The position numbers were made by a program, and so were the translations under genes. A DNA stretch of 64,000 nucleotides, taken from NCBI GenBank assembly GCA_947085845.1, contig CAMTXO010000002.1, forward strand, positions 434,001-498,000, given 5' to 3'. Shown one piece after another: positions 43,140 through 50,373 of this stretch; the first letter of the stretch is position 1; every line of letters begins with the position of its first letter. Below the pieces are notes generated by a model. The model ran no database searches and had not been told where the DNA came from. It saw only the letters and a program-made list of their open reading frames with translations. This DNA is from JACPYF01 sp947085845 (GTDB lineage Bacteria; Patescibacteriota; Saccharimonadia; Saccharimonadales; Saccharimonadaceae).

Positions 43140-44129
43140 TCGTATAGCTGCTCGAGCTAACTGTGACGACACTTCGTGTAATGTCTCCAAAGAATTTAAG
43201 GTATTGCTATCTTGAGGTAAATCTACTCCGTGAGAGCTAAAGTTGAGCATTGTAGCGACAATTGATGCATTGCTGTCGGTATCACCACCCAAATTGACAG
43301 CTTCAAATACTGTTTTGTGAAAATTTGGTGCATTTTCTATATATGCTGCATAGGCCATTGCTAGTGTTTGTGGTACCCAAAAACCTTTTCCGTCGGTATT
43401 TTCTAAAATAGTTGTTCGATCAAATGTATCTATTTTACAGAGGAAGGCAAGTGCTTTTGAAGTATCTTTTGTAGCGTCAAGCTCTTTTTCGTGAAATAGT
43501 ACTTGGTCTTGTACATACTCAGTAAGTCCTTCATTACCATTTTCGAACAAATATTTTAATACGTCTCCATGTACTCTGCTGCAAACTCTAGCTACGTCGC
43601 TATCATGTGTCATGGTTGTTAGTTGGTCATATTCTTTCCACCTCTGTTCATCTGACGTATTTTGACCAACCTGCCATAAAACAAGTGGTGATATTTTCAT
43701 CACAATACCATTGCCAGCACCATCTTTTTTACCGGATTTTTCAGGGTTGGTTCCTGCCATAATTTTCTGAATACTTTCTGCTGTAGAGTGACCCCAGCCA
43801 CGAGGAACAGGCTCACCTTTGCCTACTTGAACAAACGGTGTTCTTTGTAGCTCTTCGATATGCTCCTGGGCTACAGTAGCGATGTCAAAGCGACCATTCT
43901 TAATAAGAGCTCTAGCCATAGCGAGGCTCAGTTGTGTGTCATCACTCCACGAACCAATAGGCGCACCTTCGTAAAAAGGGTTAAGAGCAGGGGAGACAAG
44001 TTGATCTATGTATCCGTAGTCGTCCTCAATCTTTTGAGCGCTGAGAGTCTCGACCGGTAAGCCTGCGGCGTCCCCGTAGGCTACTGCTGGTAGTAACTTG
44101 CTTCCAGTAGAGAGTATTTTTTCTTTCAT
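43134..44129 (-). CDS. ADP-ribosylglycohydrolase (DraG/ARH family)
   Basis: The enzyme removes ADP-ribose from modified proteins or small molecules, or hydrolyses related ADP-ribose compounds. The 331-residue protein has the family motifs GDAAGLPVE, the metal-binding SDDTQ (in GSWSDDTQLSLA) and the C-terminal metal motif LGGDTDSNAS. AGAGGAGAA precedes the ATG. A minus-strand promoter (TTGTAT, 17 nt, TATTAT at 44156-44184) lies back-to-back with the pnuC promoter, so its -35 box adjoins that of pnuC. Its place between a sirtuin and NAD salvage genes suggests it recycles ADP-ribose or reverses ADP-ribosylation; the true substrate is unknown. Confidence 0.93.
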   Translation of the reverse strand: MKEKILSTGSKLLPAVAYGDAAGLPVETLSAQKIEDDYGYIDQLVSPALNPFYEGAPIGSWSDDTQLSLAMARALIKNGRFDIATVAQEHIEELQRTPFVQVGKGEPVPRGWGHSTAESIQKIMAGTNPEKSGKKDGAGNGIVMKISPLVLWQVGQNTSDEQRWKEYDQLTTMTHDSDVARVCSRVHGDVLKYLFENGNEGLTEYVQDQVLFHEKELDATKDTSKALAFLCKIDTFDRTTILENTDGKGFWVPQTLAMAYAAYIENAPNFHKTVFEAVNLGGDTDSNASIVATMLNFSSHGVDLPQDSNTLNSLETLHEVSSQLARAAIRL

Positions 44130-44155
44130 GTATATTTTCTCCTCTGTTGCCTACA

Positions 44156-44220
44156 ATAATAACAAATAAGTGTTGACAATACAATAACTAATAATTATAC
44201 TTAGTGTATAAATAACAATA
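44156..44220. promoter_or_regulatory. Divergent promoters with NrtR-type operator 2 (pnuC and draG-like gene)
   Basis: Rightward: TTGACA (44173-44178), 17 nt, TATACT (44196-44201). Directly behind it is TAGTGT-N7-ACAATA (44202-44220), which matches operator 1 except for one base. Leftward: TTGTAT (44179-44184), 17 nt, TATTAT (44156-44161) for the ADP-ribosylglycohydrolase gene. Confidence 0.82.
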
Positions 44221-44235
44221 ACGAAAGGATTTACA

Positions 44236-44898
44236 ATGAATGAACTACTACAACTTCTCAGCGTCGACAATATATTCTTTACGGTACTTAACTACCCTAT
44301 AAGTTATATAGAATTCGTTGGGACAATATTTAACCTAGCGTCGGTAGTGCTAGTGGCGAAACGCAACATATTAACCTGGCCAGTGTCACTAATCGGTGTC
44401 GTGCTATTTGGAATATTGTTTTATCAGATCAATCTGTACGCAGATCTATTTGAGCAAATCTACTATTTCATTACTAGTATCTGGGGCTGGTACATGTGGA
44501 AGGCTACTAAAGACATAAATAAAACAGACAAGAAGGTAGAAATAACCAAAAATACTGTCAAAGAGAATGTTTCTTGGCTTGTAGGAATAATAATACTGAG
44601 TGTTATTGCGAGTGTAGCACTTGCAAATATACACATATATCTCCCGCAACTTTTCCCTGAACCAGCATCATTACCGGCACTTGATGCAACCACAACAGTG
44701 GTAAGCTTTGCAGCAACCATTCTAATGATGAAGCGTAAACTTGAGAGCTGGGTCTTGTGGGTAGGTGTCGATGTAGTTGCAATTGGGTTGTATTGGTACA
44801 AAGAAGTGCCGTTCATTGCATTGCTTTACCTCATTTTCCTTGTCATAGCGACTCTTGGCTTCTTCAACTGGAGAGCTGTTATGAAGGAGCAGAAGTAG
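44236..44898 (+). CDS. pnuC: Nicotinamide riboside transporter PnuC
   Basis: PnuC is a facilitator that brings in nicotinamide riboside; NadR phosphorylation traps it inside. The 220-residue protein has about seven hydrophobic segments and the conserved aromatic pattern of the family. It includes YFITSIWGWYMW in the middle and SWVLWVGVDVVAIGLYWYK near the C terminus, where Trp/Asn-type residues line the substrate path. CGAAAGG lies about 8 nt before the ATG. It is followed by nadR after 9 nt, and NrtR-type operator 2 lies at its promoter. This is the only NAD-precursor transporter visible here. Confidence 0.94.
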   Translation: MNELLQLLSVDNIFFTVLNYPISYIEFVGTIFNLASVVLVAKRNILTWPVSLIGVVLFGILFYQINLYADLFEQIYYFITSIWGWYMWKATKDINKTDKKVEITKNTVKENVSWLVGIIILSVIASVALANIHIYLPQLFPEPASLPALDATTTVVSFAATILMMKRKLESWVLWVGVDVVAIGLYWYKEVPFIALLYLIFLVIATLGFFNWRAVMKEQK

Positions 44899-44907
44899 GA
44901 GTGTGTC

Positions 44908-45885
44908 ATGAAAGGGCTAGTCATAGGAAAATTTTATCCACCACACCTAGGACACTCATACCTCATTGAGACTGCTCTTAAAAACTGTGACTCGCTCGAT
45001 GTGCTCGTGTGTGACTCCGAAGAGTATGCTATAAATGCTGTTCTTCGGAGTCATTGGTTGCAGCAGATCCACCCAGAGGCAAAAGTACAGGTGATACAAG
45101 ATATTGGCGACGATGATAACTCTAAAGCCTGGGCAGAGCACACCATACAGCATCTTGGTTATGCGCCAGATATCGTATTTACCTCTGAAGATTATGGTGA
45201 AATGTATGCAAAATACCTCAGTGCTAGACATCATCAAGTAGATAAATCTCGCACCCATGTACCTATATGTGCCACTGAGATCAGGAAAGACTTTATAGAT
45301 AAATGGGAATACTTAAGCCCTACCGTAAAACAAGATATTGCTCTGCGTGTAGTGGTTGTGGGCGCCGAGTCTACTGGGACTACAACGCTAGCCCAAGATT
45401 TAGCTAAAGAACTCCACGCTCCATGGGTACCCGAATATGGAAGGTTGTATAGTGAGGCGCTTTTGTATGCTCAAAAAGAGTGGAAGCATGAAGATTTCGT
45501 AACCATTGCAAAAACCCAACAGCTGATTGAAAAACAGCTTGCAAAGGTATCAAATGGCTTAGTTATATGTGACACGAACGCTACAGCAACTCAGCTGTGG
45601 GAGAAGCGCTATATGGGAGAAATTTCTGACAAAGTAGAGAAAATTGCGCAAAAAGACAAAATCGACCTCTATATTGTTACTGGAGACGAAATACCGTTTG
45701 TACAAGACGGCACTAGAGATGGTGAGCACATACGTCATGGTATGAGTAAAGAATTTAGTAAGTTCATAAAAGAGAGCGGAGTAGACTATATAAACGTAAA
45801 GGGCACCCCTGAAGAAAGACTTAAAAACTCTTTACAGAAAGTAAAAAATATGCTAAAATATAATAAAGAAATAAAAAAGTGTTGA
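44908..45885 (+). CDS. nadR: Bifunctional NMN adenylyltransferase / ribosylnicotinamide kinase NadR
   Basis: The enzyme phosphorylates nicotinamide riboside to NMN and can adenylate NMN to NAD. The 325-residue protein has an N-terminal NMNAT domain (GKFYPPHLGH at 7-16, and TEIRKDF near 132) and a C-terminal kinase domain with P-loop GAESTGTTTL (about 152-161) and VICDTNATAT. It lacks the N-terminal helix-turn-helix of the enterobacterial NadR repressor, which fits control by NrtR instead. AGGAG precedes the ATG. It is co-transcribed with pnuC. Confidence 0.95.
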   Translation: MKGLVIGKFYPPHLGHSYLIETALKNCDSLDVLVCDSEEYAINAVLRSHWLQQIHPEAKVQVIQDIGDDDNSKAWAEHTIQHLGYAPDIVFTSEDYGEMYAKYLSARHHQVDKSRTHVPICATEIRKDFIDKWEYLSPTVKQDIALRVVVVGAESTGTTTLAQDLAKELHAPWVPEYGRLYSEALLYAQKEWKHEDFVTIAKTQQLIEKQLAKVSNGLVICDTNATATQLWEKRYMGEISDKVEKIAQKDKIDLYIVTGDEIPFVQDGTRDGEHIRHGMSKEFSKFIKESGVDYINVKGTPEERLKNSLQKVKNMLKYNKEIKKC

Positions 45886-45929
45886 CAATACAATAACTAG
45901 CAATTATACTTAGTGTATATAAGACATTA
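45882..45929 (+). promoter_or_regulatory. pncA promoter with NrtR-type operator 3
   Basis: TTGACA (45882-45887), 17 nt, TATACT (45905-45910), then TAGTGT-ATATAAG-ACATTA (45911-45929). From 45877 to 45919 the sequence matches the pnuC promoter segment 44168-44210 except for two bases. The TTGACA starts inside the pnuC-nadR transcription unit, 4 nt before the nadR stop ends. Confidence 0.85.
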
Positions 45930-45944
45930 AGTAAGGAGAACAAC

Positions 45945-46595
45945 ATGAATATTACAGAGAGAAAGCTTGTACAGATAAACGTCGATGTACAAAATGACTT
46001 TTGTCCTGGTGGAGCATTGCCTGTTGATTATGGCGATGAAGTGGTTGCGCCGCTTAATAGGCTTGCGTCAGTAGTCAGAGAAGAAGGCGGCAGAGTAATT
46101 GCGACCCGAGATTTTCATCCGGCTGAAACATCACACTTTGGCGATGGTGAGAATCAATGGCCTGTGCACTGCGTTGCAGGTACAGAGGGCGCTGAATTTC
46201 ACCCAGAACTTGCAGTAGCGCTCGAAGATAGTCTAGTGATTAAAGGTACAGAACCCGACGAAGATGCTTACTCAGGTTTTGATGGGCATGATGAGGAGAA
46301 TGAAGATCTAACACTAGCCGACATCATTACGCAACCCGGTGAAGTGCGAGATGTCAGTGTATTTATTGGTGGTCTGGCAACTGATTATTGTGTACGCGCA
46401 ACGGTGCTTGATGCACTTGAGATGCAAAAAAAGACTAAAAATAGAATGGCCGTATATGCACTGACTGATGCTATGCGTGCGGTTGACATCGAGCCAGGTA
46501 AAGGTGACCAAGCTATCGAGGAAATGAAGGCCAAAGGAGCAATACTCACCACAACCGATGAAGTGATTCGACGCATTCGACGAGGAGAATTGTAA
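45945..46595 (+). CDS. pncA: Nicotinamidase PncA
   Basis: PncA hydrolyses nicotinamide to nicotinic acid and ammonia. The 216-residue protein has the triad of the family: Asp14 in VDVQNDF, Lys near 100 in VIKGTEPDEDAYSGF and Cys near 149 in GLATDYCV. The metal-binding D-x-H stands in TRDFHPAETSHF. AAGGAG lies about 6 nt before the ATG. The stop overlaps the pncB start by one base (TAATG), so the two are translated together. It sits behind operator 3. Confidence 0.95.
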   Translation: MNITERKLVQINVDVQNDFCPGGALPVDYGDEVVAPLNRLASVVREEGGRVIATRDFHPAETSHFGDGENQWPVHCVAGTEGAEFHPELAVALEDSLVIKGTEPDEDAYSGFDGHDEENEDLTLADIITQPGEVRDVSVFIGGLATDYCVRATVLDALEMQKKTKNRMAVYALTDAMRAVDIEPGKGDQAIEEMKAKGAILTTTDEVIRRIRRGEL

Positions 46596-47857
46596 TGACT
46601 TTTGATGCAGGTTATAAAAAACGAAATCTTTCAGATGGCTTAGATTTTTATAAGCCAACTATGAGTCAGGTTGAGTTTCATAATCACCCCGAAGAGCAGG
46701 TAGAATTTACCTTCAAAAACCGCGGTAAAGAAAAGCTTACTGAGTATGTTGATATTGAGGTTTTGCAAGATCGTCTCAACGCATACAAAACAGGTTTTGA
46801 CGATGAAGAAATAGAATATCTAGGCACGCGCTTAGGTCAAAACGACAAACCTCTATTTGACCCTGAATATCTTGAATACTTACGAGACCGAGAACTACCT
46901 CCAATAGAGGTAACTATTGATCCAGAAACAGAAGATGTCGCGATTACTGCTAGTGGCGACTGGCCAATGGTAACTTTTTGGGAAACTGTGGTGATGAGTG
47001 AAGTGAACGAACTATACTTCGAGACAAAGATCGCACAGGAAGGTCTTGATATTATGGAGATCTACGAAGAGGGTGATCGACGTCTAACCGAGAAGATAGA
47101 AATACTCAAATCACGACCCGACATTAAAGTTGCAGACTTCGGTACAAGGCGACGCTTTAGTTACAGATGGCACAATCATGTTGTTGAGCGTTTAGTCAAC
47201 GAATGTCCGGAAAATATGCTTGGTGTATCTTGTGTTGGGCTCGCTAATGAACACGGAGTAGATCCGATAGGTACGTTTGCTCATGAGGTGTTTATGGTTT
47301 ATGCTGCGCTTGCCGATGCAGAAGGTAAAAACCCACTCGAAGGCCACAATAAAGTCCTTCGCGACTGGCGTGATCGTTACGGCGAAGACCTCTCAACCGC
47401 ATTAACCGATACTTTTGGTAGTGAATTTTTCTTTACAGATATGACATTTGAACAAGCCGAAGAATGGAAAGCACTGCGTCATGACTCTGGAGATCCTATT
47501 GAGTTTGGTGATCGAGTTATCGAATTTTATCAAGATAAGGGTATTGATCCGTTAGAGAAAACTATTGTCTTTAGCGATGGACTCGATATTGATACAATTG
47601 TTCAGTTAGCTGACTACTTTAAGGGTCGTATCAACGTAGTATTTGGTTGGGGAACAACTCTTACGAATGACCTTGGTCTCAAGCCGCTCAATATCGTTAT
47701 GAAAGCAACAAAAGTAAATGATACAGATACGGTAAAGCTTAGTGATGCAGCAGGTAAGCATACTGGTCCGCAAGAAAAAGTGGAGCAATATCAGCAGGCA
47801 GTCGCTATTGCACTAGGAGCTACCGCAAATAAACAAGCTATTCAGGGGGCAGCATGA
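46595..47857 (+). CDS. pncB: Nicotinate phosphoribosyltransferase PncB
   Basis: PncB joins nicotinic acid and PRPP to give nicotinate mononucleotide, the substrate of NadD. The 420-residue protein has the PncB blocks DFGTRRRFSYRWH, EHGVDPIGTFAHE (carrying the His region that is phosphorylated in enteric PncB), RHDSGDPIEFGDR, FSDGLDIDT and FGWGTTLTNDLG. It is not NadV/NAMPT: the blocks follow the nicotinate enzyme, and the operon partner is PncA. The start codon overlaps the pncA stop, and the downstream Nudix gene starts 4 nt before its stop ends. Confidence 0.93.
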   Translation: MTFDAGYKKRNLSDGLDFYKPTMSQVEFHNHPEEQVEFTFKNRGKEKLTEYVDIEVLQDRLNAYKTGFDDEEIEYLGTRLGQNDKPLFDPEYLEYLRDRELPPIEVTIDPETEDVAITASGDWPMVTFWETVVMSEVNELYFETKIAQEGLDIMEIYEEGDRRLTEKIEILKSRPDIKVADFGTRRRFSYRWHNHVVERLVNECPENMLGVSCVGLANEHGVDPIGTFAHEVFMVYAALADAEGKNPLEGHNKVLRDWRDRYGEDLSTALTDTFGSEFFFTDMTFEQAEEWKALRHDSGDPIEFGDRVIEFYQDKGIDPLEKTIVFSDGLDIDTIVQLADYFKGRINVVFGWGTTLTNDLGLKPLNIVMKATKVNDTDTVKLSDAAGKHTGPQEKVEQYQQAVAIALGATANKQAIQGAA

Positions 47858-48654
47858 GTACTATAGAACAACCAATTATGAATACAATCGAATGTCCAGA
47901 CAACCTTCGTTTTAATGGTTATCCCGATACGCGACTCCATATTCCAAATATCGATTATTTAGACCCAGATATTACTTTGAAAGACGGTTCTTGGGAAACT
48001 GGCAATGTTTCAGATAAGCCAGGTGGAGTAGAACTACCAACGGACGAAGAAATTCAAACATTTTCTCAGCTCGGTCTGGAAGTCGATGATCTTGGTCGTC
48101 CTCTACACCCAAATTTAAAAGAAATGATTAGTAGCAGTGCTATTGGTGTTGTGACTGGCAAAGGCTTTTTCTACAATTGGGGTCCAAACTACACTGCAGA
48201 CCCAATTATTGTTACAAAAGAAAAACGCCCACGACTTATGTTGATTGAGCGTGGTGACGGTGGTGGTCTCGCTTTTTCTGGCGGCTTTGTTGACGGAGAT
48301 GAAACTCCCATACAAACTGCAGTTCGTGAAACCGGTGAAGAAGCTGGCAAAAAATTGGAACGAACTGTACGCCGACATATGAAAAAAACACTTTGGAATT
48401 TGTACAGGGGAGAAGAGCCAGTAGTTATTTTCGAAGGTCCAGTACCCGGTGAATACCGCCGTACAACAGCCCATGCCTGGACACACACCACCGGAGTTTT
48501 ATTTAGAACCCCCCGCGCTACCAAGATTAAAGCCGGAGACGATGCTATAGGTGGTGATTACTACTATCTTGACGAACAATTGCCGGATGGCGTTCATCCT
48601 GGCCATAGGCGCATAATAAGCGAGTATCTTATCCCGTTTTTAAATAGAAAGTAA
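47854..48654 (+). CDS. ADP-ribose-type Nudix hydrolase
   Basis: Nudix enzymes hydrolyse nucleoside diphosphates linked to another group. The 266-residue protein has a complete Nudix box (residues about 145-167: GFVDGDET...AVRETGEEAGK, matching G-x5-E-x7-RE-x-x-EE-x-G). The long N-terminal extension (CPDNLRFNGYPDTRLHIPN) resembles that of the NUDT9 branch, which cleaves ADP-ribose. Cleavage of ADP-ribose to AMP and ribose-5-P would dispose of the products of the sirtuin and ADP-ribosylglycohydrolase. It overlaps pncB by 4 nt. Confidence 0.85.
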   Translation: MSTIEQPIMNTIECPDNLRFNGYPDTRLHIPNIDYLDPDITLKDGSWETGNVSDKPGGVELPTDEEIQTFSQLGLEVDDLGRPLHPNLKEMISSSAIGVVTGKGFFYNWGPNYTADPIIVTKEKRPRLMLIERGDGGGLAFSGGFVDGDETPIQTAVRETGEEAGKKLERTVRRHMKKTLWNLYRGEEPVVIFEGPVPGEYRRTTAHAWTHTTGVLFRTPRATKIKAGDDAIGGDYYYLDEQLPDGVHPGHRRIISEYLIPFLNRK

Positions 48655-48658
48655 TAGT

Positions 48659-49639
48659 ATGCCTACCACAGAAAAACTCCACCAACTCCCTGCACCAAAG
48701 CCGGAATTGGTGGAGTTTTTGGGTCTTGATCACGAGACAATTAGTACTCGTCCTGCTCACGGTGGTCACATGGCGTATAATCGCTATTTTATAGTCGATG
48801 ATGCTTCAGAATATTTTGTAAAAGCACACGACGCAAGCAAGTTCACCGATAAAAAAAGAGAAGCCAATTCTCTGAAGTATCTAGATAAAGAAGCTGCCTA
48901 TATGAGGCATATCCAAGAAGTTGCAGGGCAAACTGTGCCGCGAGTTCATGGAGTTATAGAAGGTGCATTGGTGCTCGAATCACTTAGCGAAGAAAAAGGT
49001 TGGCATTGGCGTGCTCCGCAAGACGAAGATCAAAAAGAGCAATACATAGAAGACGTACTTGGTATTTTTGAAAATATAGAAAGCGCACCTGTGATTGCTG
49101 AAAAACTTATAGATTCTCACCCAGCACTCGATGTTTTCTTAAAAGATGGCTGGCAGGCTTTAGCCGAAAAAAAGCCGAAGCTTCTCAAAAAAGCATCAGA
49201 CTGGCGCTCGCAGCTGAGTAGCGAAAACCAGCGTTATTTCGCACGGCTCATTAACGATATGATGTTTGTTGAGCCTAGTGCAGTTGCTCGGAATTTGTCA
49301 AAGCTAAATAAAAAGCAGGTGTTGTCTCACCACGATGCGCGGCAAGCAAATATTGCGTGGCACCCAGATCATGGAGTTAAAGTAGTAGATTGGAGCTGGG
49401 CTGATCCAGGCACTGAAGGTGCCGACAGTACAATGTTTTTGATTGACCTTGCCAAAAGTGGTCATGATGTTACTCGGTATATGAATGAGTACTTTGACGA
49501 CGATCACGCTATGTTGCTACTAGGTTACTATTTATCTCGCAGTCTAGACGACGCTTTTGAAGGTAACGAAGAGGTGAGGTTCCACCAATTCGCATCAGCG
49601 GTTACTACTTATAGGCTTTTAGTAGAAAAAACGCCCTGA
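48659..49639 (+). CDS. APH/choline-kinase-fold phosphotransferase
   Basis: The 326-residue protein has the kinase-like catalytic loop SHHDARQAN (about residues 223-231, H-x-D-x4-N) and the metal-binding VVDWSWADPG (about 241-250), typical of aminoglycoside-phosphotransferase-fold enzymes. Its N-terminal half includes VPRVHGVIEGALVLESL, the hinge equivalent. It begins 4 nt after the Nudix stop and is last in the pncA-pncB operon. A pyridine riboside or another NAD-derived small molecule is a reasonable guess for its substrate. Antibiotic resistance is not indicated. A terminator overlaps its stop codon. Confidence 0.82.
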   Translation: MPTTEKLHQLPAPKPELVEFLGLDHETISTRPAHGGHMAYNRYFIVDDASEYFVKAHDASKFTDKKREANSLKYLDKEAAYMRHIQEVAGQTVPRVHGVIEGALVLESLSEEKGWHWRAPQDEDQKEQYIEDVLGIFENIESAPVIAEKLIDSHPALDVFLKDGWQALAEKKPKLLKKASDWRSQLSSENQRYFARLINDMMFVEPSAVARNLSKLNKKQVLSHHDARQANIAWHPDHGVKVVDWSWADPGTEGADSTMFLIDLAKSGHDVTRYMNEYFDDDHAMLLLGYYLSRSLDDAFEGNEEVRFHQFASAVTTYRLLVEKTP

Positions 49640-49663
49640 TCTCTGGATTGAGATAGGGCGTTT
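49630..49663 (+). terminator. Terminator of the pncA operon
   Basis: AACGCCCT (49630-49637) pairs with AGGGCGTT (starting near 49654), with ATCTC/GAGAT in the inner stem, then TTTG. It overlaps the kinase stop codon. Confidence 0.8.
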
Positions 49664-49668
49664 GATCC

Positions 49669-50214
49669 TTAAGGCTTTGGCGGTTCAACCAACTCACTAT
49701 GGACGGCGATTGCTACCGCGTGTGTGCGGTTTTTTGCTTTGAGTATCGCAATGATGCGCTTGGTGTGAGTGCGAATTGTCTCCGACGACAAACCTAGCTG
49801 TTTGGCTATGTTTTCCCCGTTAACTCCGTCAGCAAAAAGCTGCAAAATCTCGGTCTGACGATTTGTCAGAGGAGATTCAACATCCTTTTGATCTTCACGC
49901 TCGAACGCTGGATCTATGAAGTAATTGCCGTCTTGAAGACTGGTAATTGCGTCATAGACGGTAAGCAGTTCACTAGTGCTCAGCACGACAGCTTTTGCCA
50001 TCAATGTGTCGTCACTGAAAGCACGAATCATCATTCTTGGGTCGTCAACCATCACCACCGTTCCTGCGTTAGTATCAACGATCGTGTAAGGCGTATCTTG
50101 AACGATGTTTAGGCTGATTTCCGACGCATTAAACAGTGTTTGTGATAAAACGTCTTTCACGCCTTCTGCCAAGATCGGCTGACTGGCGGTTATTGTTACA
50201 ACTGGCTCTGGCAC
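49669..50214 (-). CDS. LuxR/NarL-type transcriptional regulator
   Basis: The 181-residue protein has a C-terminal LuxR-type helix-turn-helix (residues about 115-175: LTNRQTEILQLFADGVNGENIAKQLGLSSETIRTH). Before it is a receiver-like domain of alpha/beta strands (VTITASQPILAEGVKDVL, VVMVDDPRMMI). No conserved phosphorylated Asp stands in the usual place after the third strand, so phosphorylation is doubtful. It starts with GTG after GAGGTG. The promoter region holds the palindrome TGTGAC-N6-GTCACA, a possible self-binding site. Composition is more GC-rich than pyrG next door. The target genes are unknown. Confidence 0.85.
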   Translation of the reverse strand: MPEPVVTITASQPILAEGVKDVLSQTLFNASEISLNIVQDTPYTIVDTNAGTVVMVDDPRMMIRAFSDDTLMAKAVVLSTSELLTVYDAITSLQDGNYFIDPAFEREDQKDVESPLTNRQTEILQLFADGVNGENIAKQLGLSSETIRTHTKRIIAILKAKNRTHAVAIAVHSELVEPPKP

Positions 50215-50238
50215 GCGTACACCTCTTCTTAAGGATCG

Positions 50239-50325
50239 TGTGACCCTAGAGTCACAATTTGACGAATTTCTTGTATTACAAAAACTTCTACTTTACATTA
50301 TAGCAAAATTGTTATAAAGAAACAA
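50239..50325 (-). promoter_or_regulatory. LuxR-gene promoter and palindromic operator
   Basis: On the minus strand TTGTTT (50320-50325), 17 nt, TATAAT (50297-50302). The palindrome TGTGAC-CCTAGA-GTCACA (50239-50256) lies in the leader. Confidence 0.65.
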
Positions 50326-50373
50326 TGAAAAATGACTAGCAAGCCAGCAGGTCGTAGTGTACAATTAATATAC

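Noticed and set aside
46595..47857. Nicotinamide phosphoribosyltransferase (NadV/NAMPT)
   Set aside because: Motifs GTFAHE, RHDSGDP and FSDGLD and fusion to a pncA operon fit nicotinate phosphoribosyltransferase PncB.
49669..50214. Canonical two-component response regulator
   Set aside because: The receiver-like domain lacks a clear phosphorylated Asp and no histidine kinase gene is adjacent; listed only as LuxR-type.
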